Source of the DNA: Ricordea florida
Lineage: Eukaryota > Cnidaria > Anthozoa > Corallimorpharia > Ricordeidae
Assembly (NCBI GenBank): GCA_949710005.1
Contig: OX453274.1
Location: forward strand, 21,710,585-21,774,584
Length of the DNA: 64,000 bases
Direction of reading: 5' to 3'
The notes below the pieces were generated by a model. The model ran no database searches. It saw only the letters and a program-made list of their open reading frames with translations, and was not told the DNA's origin. The position numbers were made by a program, and so were the translations under genes. Each line of letters starts with the position of its first letter. Positions within the stretch are counted from its first letter, which is position 1. Shown piece by piece: positions 11,346 to 24,481 of the stretch.

Positions 11346-14300
11346 ATTTGAAATGAACTTTAAAACGCACTTTATCCCGTGTTTGTACTTACTCTAGAAG
11401 CTGAGATACGATACCTGCAGCTGGCTGCCAAGAAACTCGACCTGACTGATTTTGGTGAAAATACATTATAAGAGATTGTATGGGCAGGAGGACCGTCATT
11501 TAGGGGGGTAAGTTATAGAATCATTTCGAATCTTTTCTATACATGTTTTAGTGTGGTGTGCAGTAAAGTTTATTTTGCGATGAAAATTTTGATTGTAACG
11601 ATTCGATTTCAATCAGAATTCAAGATCAGACTATTTGTTAGTACGCATGCGTGATTCAGACCAAAGCGTGGGCCCCTAAAATAAAAGTTATTCTATGATA
11701 TCTTGGCTTGGATAATCTTTGCAATTCCAAAAGTTAGCAGATTTGTACAAGTAGGACAGGGCATTATCTATGCAGAAAATCAGATATTTCGTAATTTGCG
11801 ATCTTATTAAGATTTGAATCTAAAGATATTGACTTAAGGCAGCTAAATCTAGAGCAGACGGCTCAGAGAGTACTAAAGTTCATGTAATCAGTGCTCATTA
11901 CACGAATTAGTTATCAATATTCAATTTTCACCATGTTTTAGCATTTGAAATGAACTTTAAAACGCACTTTATCCCGTGTTTGTACTTACTCTAGAAGCTG
12001 AGATACGATACCTGCAGCTGGCTGCCAAGAAACTCGACCTGACTGATTTTGGTGAAAATACATTATAAGAGATTGTATGGGCAGGAGGACCGTCATTTAG
12101 GGGGGTAAGTTATAGAATCATTTCGAATCTTTTCTATACATGTTTTAGTGTGGTGTGCAGTAAAGTTTATTTTGCGATGAAAATTTTGATTGTAACGATT
12201 CGATTTCAATCAGAATTCAAGATCAGACTATTTGTTAGTACGCATGCGTGATTCAGACCAAAGCGTCGGACCCTAAAAGAAAAGTTGTTCTATGATATGT
12301 TGGCTTGGATAATCTTTGCAATTTCAAAAGTTAGCAGATTTGTACAAGTAGGACAGGGCATTATCTATGCATAAAATCAGATATTTCGTAATTTGCGATC
12401 TTATTGAGTTTTGACTGTAAAGATATTGACTTAAGGCAGCTAAATCTAGAGGAGACGGCTCAGAGAGTACTAAAGTTCATGTAATCAGTGCTCATTACAC
12501 GAATTAGTTATCAATATTCCATTTTCACCATGTTGTAGCATTTGAAATGAACTTTAAAACGCACTTTATCCCGTGTTTGTATTTACTCTAGAAGCTGAGA
12601 TACGATAGCTGCAGCTGGCTGCCAAGAAACTCGACCTGACTGATTTTGGTGAAAATACATTATAAGAGATTGTATGGGCAGGAGGACCGTCATTTAGGGG
12701 GGTAAGTTATAGAATCATTTCGAATCTTTTCTATACATGTTTTAGTGTGGTGTGCAGTAAAGTTTATTTTGCGATGCAAATTTTGATTGTAACGATTCGA
12801 TTTCAATCAGAATTCAAGATCAGACTATTTGTTAGTACGCATGCGTGATTCAGACCAAAGCGTGGGCCCCTAAAATAAAAGTTGTTCTATGATATCTTGG
12901 CTTGGATAATCTTTGCAATTCCAAAAGTTAGCAGATTTGTACAAGTAGGACAGGGCATTATCTATGCAGAAAATCAGATATTTCGTAATTTGCGATCTTA
13001 TTCAGATTTGACTGTAAAGATATTGACTTAAGGCAGCTAAATCTAGAGCAGACGGCTAAGAGAGTATTAAAGTTCATGTAATCAGTGCTCATTACACGAA
13101 TTAGTTATCAATATTCCATTTTCACCATGTTGTAGCATTTGAAATGAACTTTAAAACGCACTTTATCCCGTGTTTGTACTTACTCTAGAAGCTGAGATAC
13201 GTAACCTGCAGCTGGCTGCCAAGAAACTCGACCTGACTGATTTTGGTGAAAATACATTATAAGAGATTGTATGGGCAGGAGGACCGTCATTTAGGGGGGT
13301 AAGTTATAGAATCATTTCGAATCTTTTCTATACATGTTTTAGTGTGGTGTGCAGTAAAGTTTATTTTGCGATGAAAATTTTGATTGTAACGATTCGATTT
13401 CAATCAGAATTCAAGATCAGACTATTTGTTAGTACGCATGCGTGATTCAGACCAAAGCGTGGGCCCCTAAAATAAAAGTTGTTCTATGATATCTTGGCTT
13501 GGATAATCTTTGCAATTCCAAAAGTTAGCAGATTTGTACAAGTAGGACAGGGCATTATCTATGCAGAAAATCAGATATTTCGTAATTTGCGATCTTATTC
13601 AGATTTGACTGTAAAGATATTGACTTAAGGCAGCTAAATCTAGAGCAGACGGCTCAGAGAGTATTAAAGTTCATGTAATCAGTGCTCATTACACGAATTA
13701 GTTATCAATATTCCATTTTCACCATGTTGTAGCATTTGAAATGAACCTTAAAACGCACTTTATCCCGTGTTTGTACTTACTCTAGAAGCTGAGATACGAT
13801 ACCTGCAGCTGGCTGCCAAGAAACTTGACCTGACTGATTTTGGTGAAAATACATTATAAGAGATTGTACGGGCAGGAGGACCGTCATTTAGGGGGGTAAG
13901 TTATAGAATCATTTCGAATCTTTTCTATACATGTTTTAGTGTGGTGTGCAGTAAAGTTTATTTTACGATAAAAATTTTGATTGTAACGATTCGATTTCAA
14001 TCAGAATTCAAGATCAGACTATTTGTTAGTACGCATGCGTGATTCAGACCAAAGGGTGAGACCCTAAAAGAAAAGTTCTTCTATGATATGTTGGCTTGGA
14101 TAATCTTTGCAATTCCAAAAGTTAGCAGATTTGTACAAGTAGGACAGGGCATTATCTATGCATAAAATCAGATATTTCGTAATTTGCGATCTTATTGAGT
14201 ATTGACTGTAAAGATATTGACTTAAGGCAGCTAAATCTAGAGCAGACGGCTAAGAGAGTACTAAAGTTCATGTAATCAGTGCTCATTACACGAATTAGTT

Positions 14301-16121
14301 ATCAATATTCCATTTTCACCATGTTGTAGCATTTGAAATGAACTTTAAAACGCACTTTATCCCGTGTTTGTACTTACTCTAGAAGCTGAGATACGATACC
14401 TGCAGCTGGCTGCCAAGAAACTCGACCTGACTGATTTTGGTGAAAATACATTATAAGAGATTGTATGGGCAGCAGGACCGTCATTTAGGGGGGTAAGTTA
14501 TACAATCATTTCGAATCTTTTCTATACATGTTTTAGTGTGGTGTGCAGTAAAGTTTATTTTGCGATGAAAATTTTGATTGTAACGATTCGATTTCAATCA
14601 GAATTCAAGATCAGACTATTTGTTAGTACGCATGCGTGATTCAGACCAAAGCGTGGGCCCCTAAAATGAAAGTTGTTCTATGATATGTTGGCTTGGATAA
14701 TCTTTGCAATTCCAAAAGTTAGCAGATTTGTACAAGTAGGACAGGGCATTATCTATACAGAAAATCAGATATTTCGTAATTTGCGATCTTATTGAGTTTT
14801 AACTGTAAAGATATTGACTTAAGGCAGCTAAATCTAGAGCAGACGGCTCAGAGAGTACTAAAGTTCATGTAATCAGTGCTCATTACACGAATTAGTTATC
14901 AATATTCCATTTTCACCATGTTGTAGCATTTGAAATGAACTTTAAAACGCACTTTATCCCGTGTTTGTACTTACTCTAGAAGCTGAGATACGATACCTGC
15001 AGCTGGCTGCCAAGAAACTCGACCTGACTGATTTTGGTGAAAATACATTATAAGAGATTGTATGGGCAGGAGGACCGTCATTTAGGGGGGTAAGTTATAG
15101 AATCATTTCGAATCTTTTCTATACATGTTTTAGTGTGGTGTGCAGTAAAGTTTATTTTGCGATGAAAATTTTGATTGTAACGATTCGATTTCAATCAGAA
15201 TTCAAGATCAGACTATTTGTTAGTACGCATGCGTGATTCAGACCAAAGCGTGGGCCCCTAAAATAAAAGTTGTTCTATGATATCTTGGCTTGGATAATCT
15301 TTGCAATTCCAAAAGTTAGCAGATTTGTACAAGTAGGACAGGGCATTATCTATGCAGAAAATCAGATATTTCGTAATTTGCGATCTTATTGAGTTTTGAC
15401 TGTAAAGATATTGACTTAAGGCAGCTAAATCTAGAGGAGACGGCTCAGAGAGTATTAAAGTTCATGTAATCAGTGCTCATTACACGAATTAGTTATCAAT
15501 ATTCCATTTTCACCATGTTGTAGCATTTGAAATGAACTTTAAAACGCACTTTATCCCGTGTTTGTACTTACTCTAGAAGCTGAGATACGATACCTGCAGC
15601 TGGCTGCCAAGAAACTCGACCTGACTGATTTTGGTGAAAATACATTATAAGAGATTGTATGGGCAGGAGGACCGTCATTTAGGGGGGTAAGTTATAGAAT
15701 CATTTCGAATCTTTTCTATACATGTTTTAGTGTGGTGTGCAGTAAAGTTTATTTTGCGATGAAAATTTTGATTGTAACGATTCGATTTCAATCAGAATTC
15801 AAGATCAGACTATTTGTTAGTACGCATGCGTGATTCAGACCAAAGCGTGGGCCCCTAAAATGAAAGTTGTTCTATGATATCTTGGCTTGGATAATCTTTG
15901 CAATTCCAAAAGTTAGCAGATTTGTACAAGTAGGACAGGGCATTATCTATGCAGAAAATCAGATATTTCGTAATTTGCGATCTTATTGAGTTTTAACTGT
16001 AAAGATATTGACTTAAGGCAGCTAAATCTAGAGCAGACGGCTCAGAGAGTACTAAAGTTCATGTAATCAGTGCTCATTACACGAAATAGTTATCAATATT
16101 CCATTTTCACCATGTTGTAGC
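11346..16121. repeat. Diverged monomer zone (M20-M27)
   Basis: These eight monomers keep the 597-bp length but carry many private changes. M21 and M24 share ccctaaaagaaaag, gatatgttgg and atgcataaaatc, 1,791 bp apart. M22 and M23 share ttattcagatttg and agtattaaag. M22 has tag in the exon-like frame, M23 has atacgtaacc, and M24 has tttacgataaaa and ttgtacggg. M20 ends with attcaattttcaccatgtttta. Local higher-order order is weak, suggesting less recent homogenisation than in flanking zones. No gene was found. Confidence 0.7.
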
Positions 16122-19100
16122 ATTTGAAATGAACTTTAAAACGCACTTTATCCCGTGTTTGTACTTACTCTAGAAGCTGAGATACGATACCTGCAGCTGG
16201 CTGCCAAGAAACTCGACCTGACTGATTTTGGTGAAAATACATTATAAGAGATTGTATGGGCAGGAGGACCGTCATTTAGGGGGGTAAGTTATAGAATCAT
16301 TTCGAATCTTTTCTATACATGTTTTAGTGTGGTGTGCAGTAAAGTTTATTTTGCGATGAAAATTTTGATTGTAACGATTCGATTTCAATCAGAATTCAAG
16401 ATCAGACTATTTGTTAGTACGCATGCGTGATTCAGACCAAGGCGTGGGCCCCTAAAATAAAAGTTGTTCTATGATATCTTGGCTTGGATAATCTTTGCAA
16501 GTCCAAAAGTTAGCAGATTTGTACAAGTAGGACATGGCATTATCTATGCAGAAAATCAGATATTTCGTAATTTGCGATCTTATTGAGTTTTGACTGTACA
16601 GATATTGACTTAAGGCAGCTAAATCTAGAGCAGACGGCTCAGAGAGTACTAAAGTTCATGTAATCAGTGCTCATTACACGAATTAGTTATCAATATTCCA
16701 TTTTCACCATGTTGTAGCATTTGAAATGAACTTTAAAACGCACTTTATCCCGTGTTTGTACTTACTCTAGAAGCTGAGATACGATATCTGCAGCTGGCTG
16801 CCAAGAAACTCGACCTAACTGATTTTGGTGAAAATACATTATAAGAGATTGTATGGGCAGGAGGACCGTCATTTAGGGGGGTAAGTTATAGAATCATTTC
16901 GAATCTTTTCTATACATGTTTTAGTGTGGTGTGCAGTAAAGTTTATTTTGCGATGAAAATTTTGATTGTAACGATTCGATTTCAATCAGAATTCAAGATC
17001 AGACTATTTGTTAGTACGCATGCGTGATTCAGACCAAAGCGTGGGCCCCTAAAATAAAAGTTGTTCTATGATATCTTGGCTTGGATAATCTTTGCAATTC
17101 CAAAAGTTAGCAGATTTGTACAAGTAGGACAGGGCATTATCTATGCAGAAAATCAGATATTTCGTAATTTGCGATCTTATTAAGTTTTGACTCTAAAGAT
17201 ATTGACTTAAGGCAACTAAATCTAGAGCAGACGGCTCAGAGAGTACTAAAGTTCATGTAATCAGTGCTAATTACACGAAATAGTTATCAATATTCCATTT
17301 TCACCATGTTGTAGCATTTGAAATGAACTTTAAAACGCACTTTATCCCGTGTTTGTACTTACTCTAGAAGCTGAGATACGATACCTGCAGCTGGCTGCCA
17401 AGAAACTCGACCTGACTGATTTTGGTGAAAATACATTATAAGAGATTGTATGGGCAGGAGGACCGTCATTCAGGTGGGTAAGTTATAGAATCATTTCGAA
17501 TCTTTTCTATACATGTTTTAGTGTGGTGTGCAGTAAAGTTTATTTTGCGATGAAAATTTTGATTGTAACGATTCGATTTCAATCAGAATTCAAGATCAGA
17601 CTATTTGTTAGTACGCATGCGTGATTCAGACCAAAGCGTGGGCCCCTAAAATGAAAGTTGTTCTATGATATCTTGGCTTGGATAATCTTTGCAATTCCAA
17701 AAGTTAGCAGATTTGTACAAGTAGGACAGGGCATTATCTATGCAGAAAATCAGATATTTCGTAATTTGCGATCTTATTGAGTTTTAACTGTAAAGATGTT
17801 GACTTTAGGCAGCTAAATCTAGAGCAGACGGCTCAGAGAGTACTAAAGTTCATGTAATCAGTGCTCATTACACGAAATAGTTATCAATATTCCATTTTCA
17901 CCATGTTGTAGCATTTGAAATGAACTTTAAAACGCACTTTATCCCGTGTTTGTACTTACTCTAGAAGCTGAGATACGATACCTGCAGCTGGCTGCCAAGA
18001 AACTCGACCTGACTGATTTTGGTGAAAATACATTATAAGAGATTGTATGGGCAGGAGGACCGTCATTTAGGGGGGTAAGTTATAGAATCATTTCGAATCT
18101 TTTCTATACATGTTTTAGTGTGGTGTGCAGTAAAGTTTATTTTGCGATGAAAATTTTGATTGTAACGATTCGATTTCAATCAGAATTCAAGATCAGACTA
18201 TTTGTTAGTACGCATGCGTGATTCAGACCAAGGCGTGGGCCCCTAAAATAAAAGTTGTTCTATGATATCTTGGCTTGGATAATCTTTGCAAGTCCAAAAG
18301 TTAGCAGATTTGTACAAGTAGGACATGGCATTATCTATGCAGAAAATCAGATATTTCGTAATTTGCGATCTTATTAAGTTTTGACTCTAAAGATATTGAC
18401 TTAAGGCAACTAAATCTAGAGCAGACGGCTCAGAGAGTACTAAAGTTCATGTAATCAGTGCTAATTACACGAAATAGTTATCAATATTCCATTTTCACCA
18501 TGTTGTAGCATTTGAAATGAACTTTAAAACGCACTTTATCCCGTGTTTGTACTTACTCTAGAAGCTGAGATACGATACCTGCAGCTGGCTGCCAAGAAAC
18601 TCGACCTGACTGATTTTGGTGAAAATACATTATAAGAGATTGTATGGGCAGGAGGACCGTCATTCAGGTGGGTAAGTTATAGAATCATTTCGAATCTTTT
18701 CTATACATGTTTTAGTGTGGTGTGCAGTAAAGTTTATTTTGCGATGAAAATTTTGATTGTAACGATTCGATTTCAATCAGAATTCAAGATCAGACTATTT
18801 GTTAGTACGCATGCGTGATTCAGACCAAAGCGTGGGCCCCTAAAATGAAAGTTGTTCTATGATATCTTGGCTTGGATAATCTTTGCAATTCCAAAAGTTA
18901 GCAGATTTGTACAAGTAGGACAGGGCATTATCTATGCAGAAAATCAGATATTTCGTAATTTGCGATCTTATTGAGTTTTAACTGTAAAGATATTGACTTT
19001 AGGCAGCTAAATCTAGAGCAGACGGCTCAGAGAGTACTAAAGTTCATGTAATCAGTGCTCATTACACGAAATAGTTATCAATATTCCATTTTCACCATGT

Positions 19101-20897
19101 TGTAGCATTTGAAATGAACTTTAAAACGCACTTTATCCCGTGTTTGTACTTACTCTAGAAGCTGAGATACGATACCTGCAGCTGGCTGCCAAGAAACTCG
19201 ACCTGACTGATTTTGGTGAAAATACATTATAAGAGATTGTATGGGCAGGAGGACCGTCATTTAGGGGGGTAAGTTATAGAATCATTTCGAATCTTTTCTA
19301 TACATGTTTTAGTGTGGTGTGCAGTAAAGTTTATTTTGCGATGAAAATTTTGATTGTAACGATTCGATTTCAATCAGAATTCAAGATCAGACTATTTGTT
19401 AGTACGCATGCGTGATTCAGACCAAGGCGTGGGCCCCTAAAATAAAAGTTGTTCTATGATATCTTGGCTTGGATAATCTTTGCAAGTCCAAAAGTTAGCA
19501 GATTTGTACAAGTAGGACATGGCATTATCTATGCAGAAAATCAGATATTTCGTAATTTGCGATCTTATTGAGTTTTGACTGTACAGATATTGACTTAAGG
19601 CAGCTAAATCTAGAGCAGACGGCTCAGAGAGTACTAAAGTTCATGTAATCAGTGCTCATTACACGAATTAGTTATCAATATTCCATTTTCACCATGTTGT
19701 AGCATTTGAAATGAACTTTAAAACGCACTTTATCCCGTGTTTGTACTTACTCTAGAAGCTGAGATACGATATCTGCAGCTGGCTGCCAAGAAACTCGACC
19801 TAACTGATTTTGGTGAAAATACATTATAAGAGATTGTATGGGCAGGAGGACCGTCATTTAGGGGGGTAAGTTATAGAATCATTTCGAATCTTTTCTATAC
19901 ATGTTTTAGTGTGGTGTGCAGTAAAGTTTATTTTGCGATGAAAATTTTGATTGTAACGATTCGATTTCAATCAGAATTCAAGATCAGACTATTTGTTAGT
20001 ACGCATGCGTGATTCAGACCAAAGCGTGGGCCCCTAAAATAAAAGTTGTTCTATGATATCTTGGCTTGGATAATCTTTGCAATTCCAAAAGTTAGCAGAT
20101 TTGTACAAGTAGGACAGGGCATTATCTATGCAGAAAATCAGATATTTCGTAATTTGCGATCTTATTAAGTTTTGACTCTAAAGATATTGACTTAAGGCAA
20201 CTAAATCTAGAGCAGACGGCTCAGAGAGTACTAAAGTTCATGTAATCAGTGCTAATTACACGAAATAGTTATCAATATTCCATTTTCACCATGTTGTAGC
20301 ATTTGAAATGAACTTTAAAACGCACTTTATCCCGTGTTTGTACTTACTCTAGAAGCTGAGATACGATACCTGCAGCTGGCTGCCAAGAAACTCGACCTGA
20401 CTGATTTTGGTGAAAATACATTATAAGAGATTGTATGGGCAGGAGGACCGTCATTCAGGTGGGTAAGTTATAGAATCATTTCGAATCTTTTCTATACATG
20501 TTTTAGTGTGGTGTGCAGTAAAGTTTATTTTGCGATGAAAATTTTGATTGTAACGATTCGATTTCAATCAGAATTCAAGATCAGACTATTTGTTAGTACG
20601 CATTCGTGATTCAGACCAAAGCGTGGGCCCCTAAAATAAAAGTTGTTCTATGATATGTTGGCTTGGATAATCTTTGCAAGTCCAAAAGTTAGCAGATTTG
20701 TACAAGTAGGACATGGCATTATCTATGCAGAAAATCAGATATTTCGTAATTTGCGATCTTATTGAGTTTTGACTGTAAAGATATTGACTTAAGGCAGCTA
20801 AATCTAGAGCAGACGGCTCAGAGAGTACTAAAGTTCATGTAATCAGTGCTCATTACACGAATTAGTTATCAATATTCCATTTTCACCATGTTGTAGC
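16122..20897. repeat. Trimer higher-order repeat with shortened middle unit (M28-M35)
   Basis: M28-M30 (16122-17912) and M33-M35 (19107-20897) are matching trimers 2,985 bp apart. The first monomer has accaaggcgtggg, aagtcc, gacatggc and gtacag. The second has gatatctg, cctaactg, ttaagttttgactc, ggcaact and gctaatt. The third has cattcaggtgggtaag. Between them M31-M32 form a dimer in which M31 combines the first half of the M28 type with the second half of the M29 type. M30 and M32 share aaatgaaag and gactttagg. Confidence 0.75.
17913..18509 (+). repeat. Hybrid monomer M31 (crossover junction)
   Basis: The left part matches M28 and M33 (accaaggcg, gcaagtcc, gacatggcatt to about 18330). The right part matches M29 and M34 (ttattaagttttgactc from about 18372, ggcaact, gctaattacacgaaatag). 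This places an exchange between about 18332 and 18371 that removed one monomer's worth of sequence and turned a trimer into a dimer. Confidence 0.7.
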
Positions 20898-22092
20898 ATT
20901 TGAAATGAACTTTAAAAGGCACTTTATCCCGTGTTTGTACTTACTCTAGAAGCTGAGATACAATATCTGCAGCTGGCTGCCAAGAAACTCGACCTAACTG
21001 ATTTTGGTGAAAATACATTATAAGAGATTGTATGGGCAGGAGGACCGTCATTTAGGGGGGTAAGTTATAGAATCATTTCGAATCTTTTCTATACATGTTT
21101 TAGTGTGGTGTGCAGTAAAGTTTATTTTGCGATGAAAATTTTGATTGTAACGATTCGATTACAATCAGAATTCAAGATCAGACTATTTGTTAGTACGCAT
21201 GCGTGATTCAGACCAAAGCGTGGGCTCCTAAAATAAAAGTTGTTCTATGATATCTTGGCTTGGATAATCTTTGCAATTCCAAAAGTTAGCAGATTTGTAC
21301 AAGTAGGACAGGGCATTATCTATGCAGAAAATCAGATATTTCGTAATTTGCGATCTTATTGAGTTTTAACTGTAAAGATATTGACTTAAGGCAGCTAAAT
21401 CTAGAGCAGACGGCTCAGAGAGTACTAAAGTTCATGTAATCAGTGCTCATTACACGAATTAGTTATCAATATTCCATTTTCACCATGTTGTAGCATTTGA
21501 AATGAACTTTAAAACGCACTTTATCCCGTGTTTGTACTTACTCTAGAAGCTGAGATACGATACCTGCAGCTGGCTGCCAAGAAACTCGACCTGACTGATT
21601 TTGGTGAAAATACATTATAAGAGATTGTATGGGCAGGAGGACCGTCATTTAGGTGGGTAAGTTATAGAATCATTTCGAATCTTTTCTATACATGTTTTAG
21701 TGTGGTGTGCAGTAAAGTTTATTTTGCGATGAAAATTTTGATTGTAACGATTCGATTTCAATCAGAATTCAAGATCAGACTATTTGTTAGTACGCATGCA
21801 TGATTCAGACCAAAGCGTGGGCCCCTAAAATAAAAGTTGTTCTATGATATCTTGGCTTGGATAATCTTTGCAATTCCAAAAGTTAGCAGATTTGTACAAG
21901 TAGGACAGGGCATTATCTATGCAGAAAATCAGATATTTCGTAATTTGCGATCTTATTAATTTTTTGACTCTAAAGATATTGACTTAAGGCAGCTAAATCT
22001 AGAGCAGACGGCTCAGAGAGTACTAAAGTTCATGTAATCAGTGCTCATTACACGAAATAGTTATCAATATTCCATTTTCACCATGTTGTAGC
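20898..22092. repeat. Mixed satellite monomers M36-M37, with 598-bp variant M37
   Basis: M36 is a beta monomer (aaaaggcac, acaatatctg, cctaactg, attacaatc, gggctcct) and closely resembles M43 at 25079, as M35 resembles M42, indicating a longer seven-monomer relationship. M37 (21495-22092) has an extra base where ttattaattttttgactc (21955-21971) replaces the usual form, and gcatgcatg at the palindrome. No gene was found. Confidence 0.7.
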
Positions 22093-24481
22093 ATTTGAAA
22101 TGAACTTTAAAACGCACTTTATCCCGTGTTTGTACTTACTCTAGAAGCTGAGATACGATACCTGCAGCTGGCTGCCAAGAAACTCGACCTGACTGATTTT
22201 GGTGAAAATACATTATAAGAGATTGTATGGGCAGGAGGACCGTCATTTAGGGGGGTAAGTTATAGAATCATTTCGAATCTTTTCTATACATGTTTTAGTG
22301 TGGTGTGCAGTAAAGTTTATTTTGCGATGAAAATTTTGATTGTAACGATTCGATTTCAATCAGAATTCAAGATCAGACTACTTGTTAGTACGCATGCGTG
22401 ATTCAGACCAAAGCGTGGGCCCCTAAAATAAAAGTTGTTCTATGATATCTTGGCTTGGATAATCTTTGCAATTCCAAAAGTTAGCAGATTTGTACAAGTA
22501 GGACATGGCATTATCTATGCAGAAAATCAGATATTTCGTAATTTGCGATCTTATTGAGATTTGACTGTAAAGATATTGACTTAAGGCAGCTAAATCTAGA
22601 GCAGACGGCTCAGAGAGTACTAAAGTTCATGTAATCAGTGCTCATTACACGAATTAGTTATCAATATTCCATTTTCACCATGTTGTAGCATTTGAAATGA
22701 ACTTTAAAACGCACTTTATCCCGTGTTTGTACTTACTCTAGAAGCTGAGATACGATATCTGCAGCTGGCTGCCAAGAAACTCGACCTAACTGATTTTGGT
22801 TAAAATACATTATAAGAGATTGTATGGGCAGGAGGACCGTCATTTAGGGGGGTAAGTTATAGAATCATTTCGAATCTTTTCTATACATGTTTTAGTGTGG
22901 TGTGCAGTAAAGTTTATTTTGCGAAGAAAATTTTGATTGTAACGATTCGATTACAATCAGAATTCAAGATCAGACTATTTGTTAGTACGCATGCGTGATT
23001 CAGACCAAAGCGTGGGCTCCTAAAATAAAAGTTGTTCTATGATATCTTGGCTTGGATAATCTTTGCAATTCCAAAAGTTAGCAGATTTGTACAAGTAGGA
23101 CAGGGCATTATCTATGCAGAAAATCAGATATTTCGTAATTTGCGATCTTATTAATTTTTTGACTCTAAAGATATTGACTTAAGGCAGCTAAATCTAGAGC
23201 AGACGGCTCAGAGAGTACTAAAGTTCATGTAATCAGTGCTCATTACACGAAATAGTTATCAATATTCCATTTTCACCATGTTGTAGCATTTGAAATGAAC
23301 TTTAAAACGCACTTTATCCCGTGTTTGTACTTACTCTAGAAGCTGAGATACGATACCTGCAGCTGGCTGCCAAGAAACTCGACCTGACTGATTTTGGTGA
23401 AAATACATTATAAGAGATTGTATGGGCAGGAGGACCGTCATTTAGGGGGGTAAGTTATAGAATCATTTCGAATCTTTTCTATACATGTTTTAGTGTGGTG
23501 TGCAGTAAAGTTTATTTTGCGATGAAAATTTTGATTGTAACGATTCGATTTCAATCAGAATTCAAGATCAGACTATTTGTTAGTACGCATGCGTGATTCA
23601 GACCAAAGCGTGGGCCCCTAAAATAAAAGTTGTTCTATGATATCTTGGCTTGGATAATCTTTGCAATTCCAAAAGTTAGCAGATTTGTACAAGTAGGACA
23701 TGGCATTATCTATGCAGAAAATCAGATATTTCGTAATTTGCGATCTTATTGAGATTTGACTGTAAAGATATTGACTTAAGGCAGCTAAATCTAGAGCAGA
23801 CGGCTCAGAGAGTACTAAAGTTCATGTAATCAGTGCTCATTACACGAATTAGTTATCAATATTCCATTTTCACCATGTTGTAGCATTTGAAATGAACTTT
23901 AAAACGCACTTTATCCCGTGTTTGTACTTACTCTAGAAGCTGAGATACGATATCTGCAGCTGGCTGCCAAGAAACTCGACCTAACTGATTTTGGTGAAAA
24001 TACATTATAAGAGATTGTATGGGCAGGAGGACCGTCATTTAGGGGGGTAAGTTATAGAATCATTTCGAATCTTTTCTATACATGTTTTAGTGTGGTGTGC
24101 AGTAAAGTTTATTTTGCGATGAAAATTTTGATTGTAACGATTCGATTACAATCAGAATTCAAGATCAGACTATTTGTTAGTACGCATGCGTGATTCAGAC
24201 CAAAGCGTGGGCTCCTAAAATAAAAGTTGTTCTATGATATCTTGGCTTGGATAATCTTTGCAATTCCAAAAGTTAGCAGATTTGTACAAGTAGGACAGGG
24301 CATTATCTATGCAGAAAATCAGATATTTCGTAATTTGCGATCTTATTGAGTTTTCACTGTAAAGATATTGACTTAAGGCAGCTAAATCTAGAGCAGACGG
24401 CTCAGAGAGTACTAAAGTTCATGTAATCAGTGTTCATTACACGAATTAGTTATCAATATTCCATTTTCACCATGTTGTAGC
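22093..24481. repeat. Tandem dimer pair M38-M39 and M40-M41
   Basis: M38 and M40 share gacatggc with gagatttgac. M39 and M41 are beta monomers (gatatctg, cctaactg, attacaatc, gggctcct). M39 (22690-23287) is 598 bp with the aattttttgactc insertion also seen in M37, so the duplicated unit runs roughly from the right half of M37 to that of M39. M39 also has ggttaaaata (gaa to taa) and gcgaagaaa. M41 ends with the gagttttcactg and gtgttcatt variants. Confidence 0.7.
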
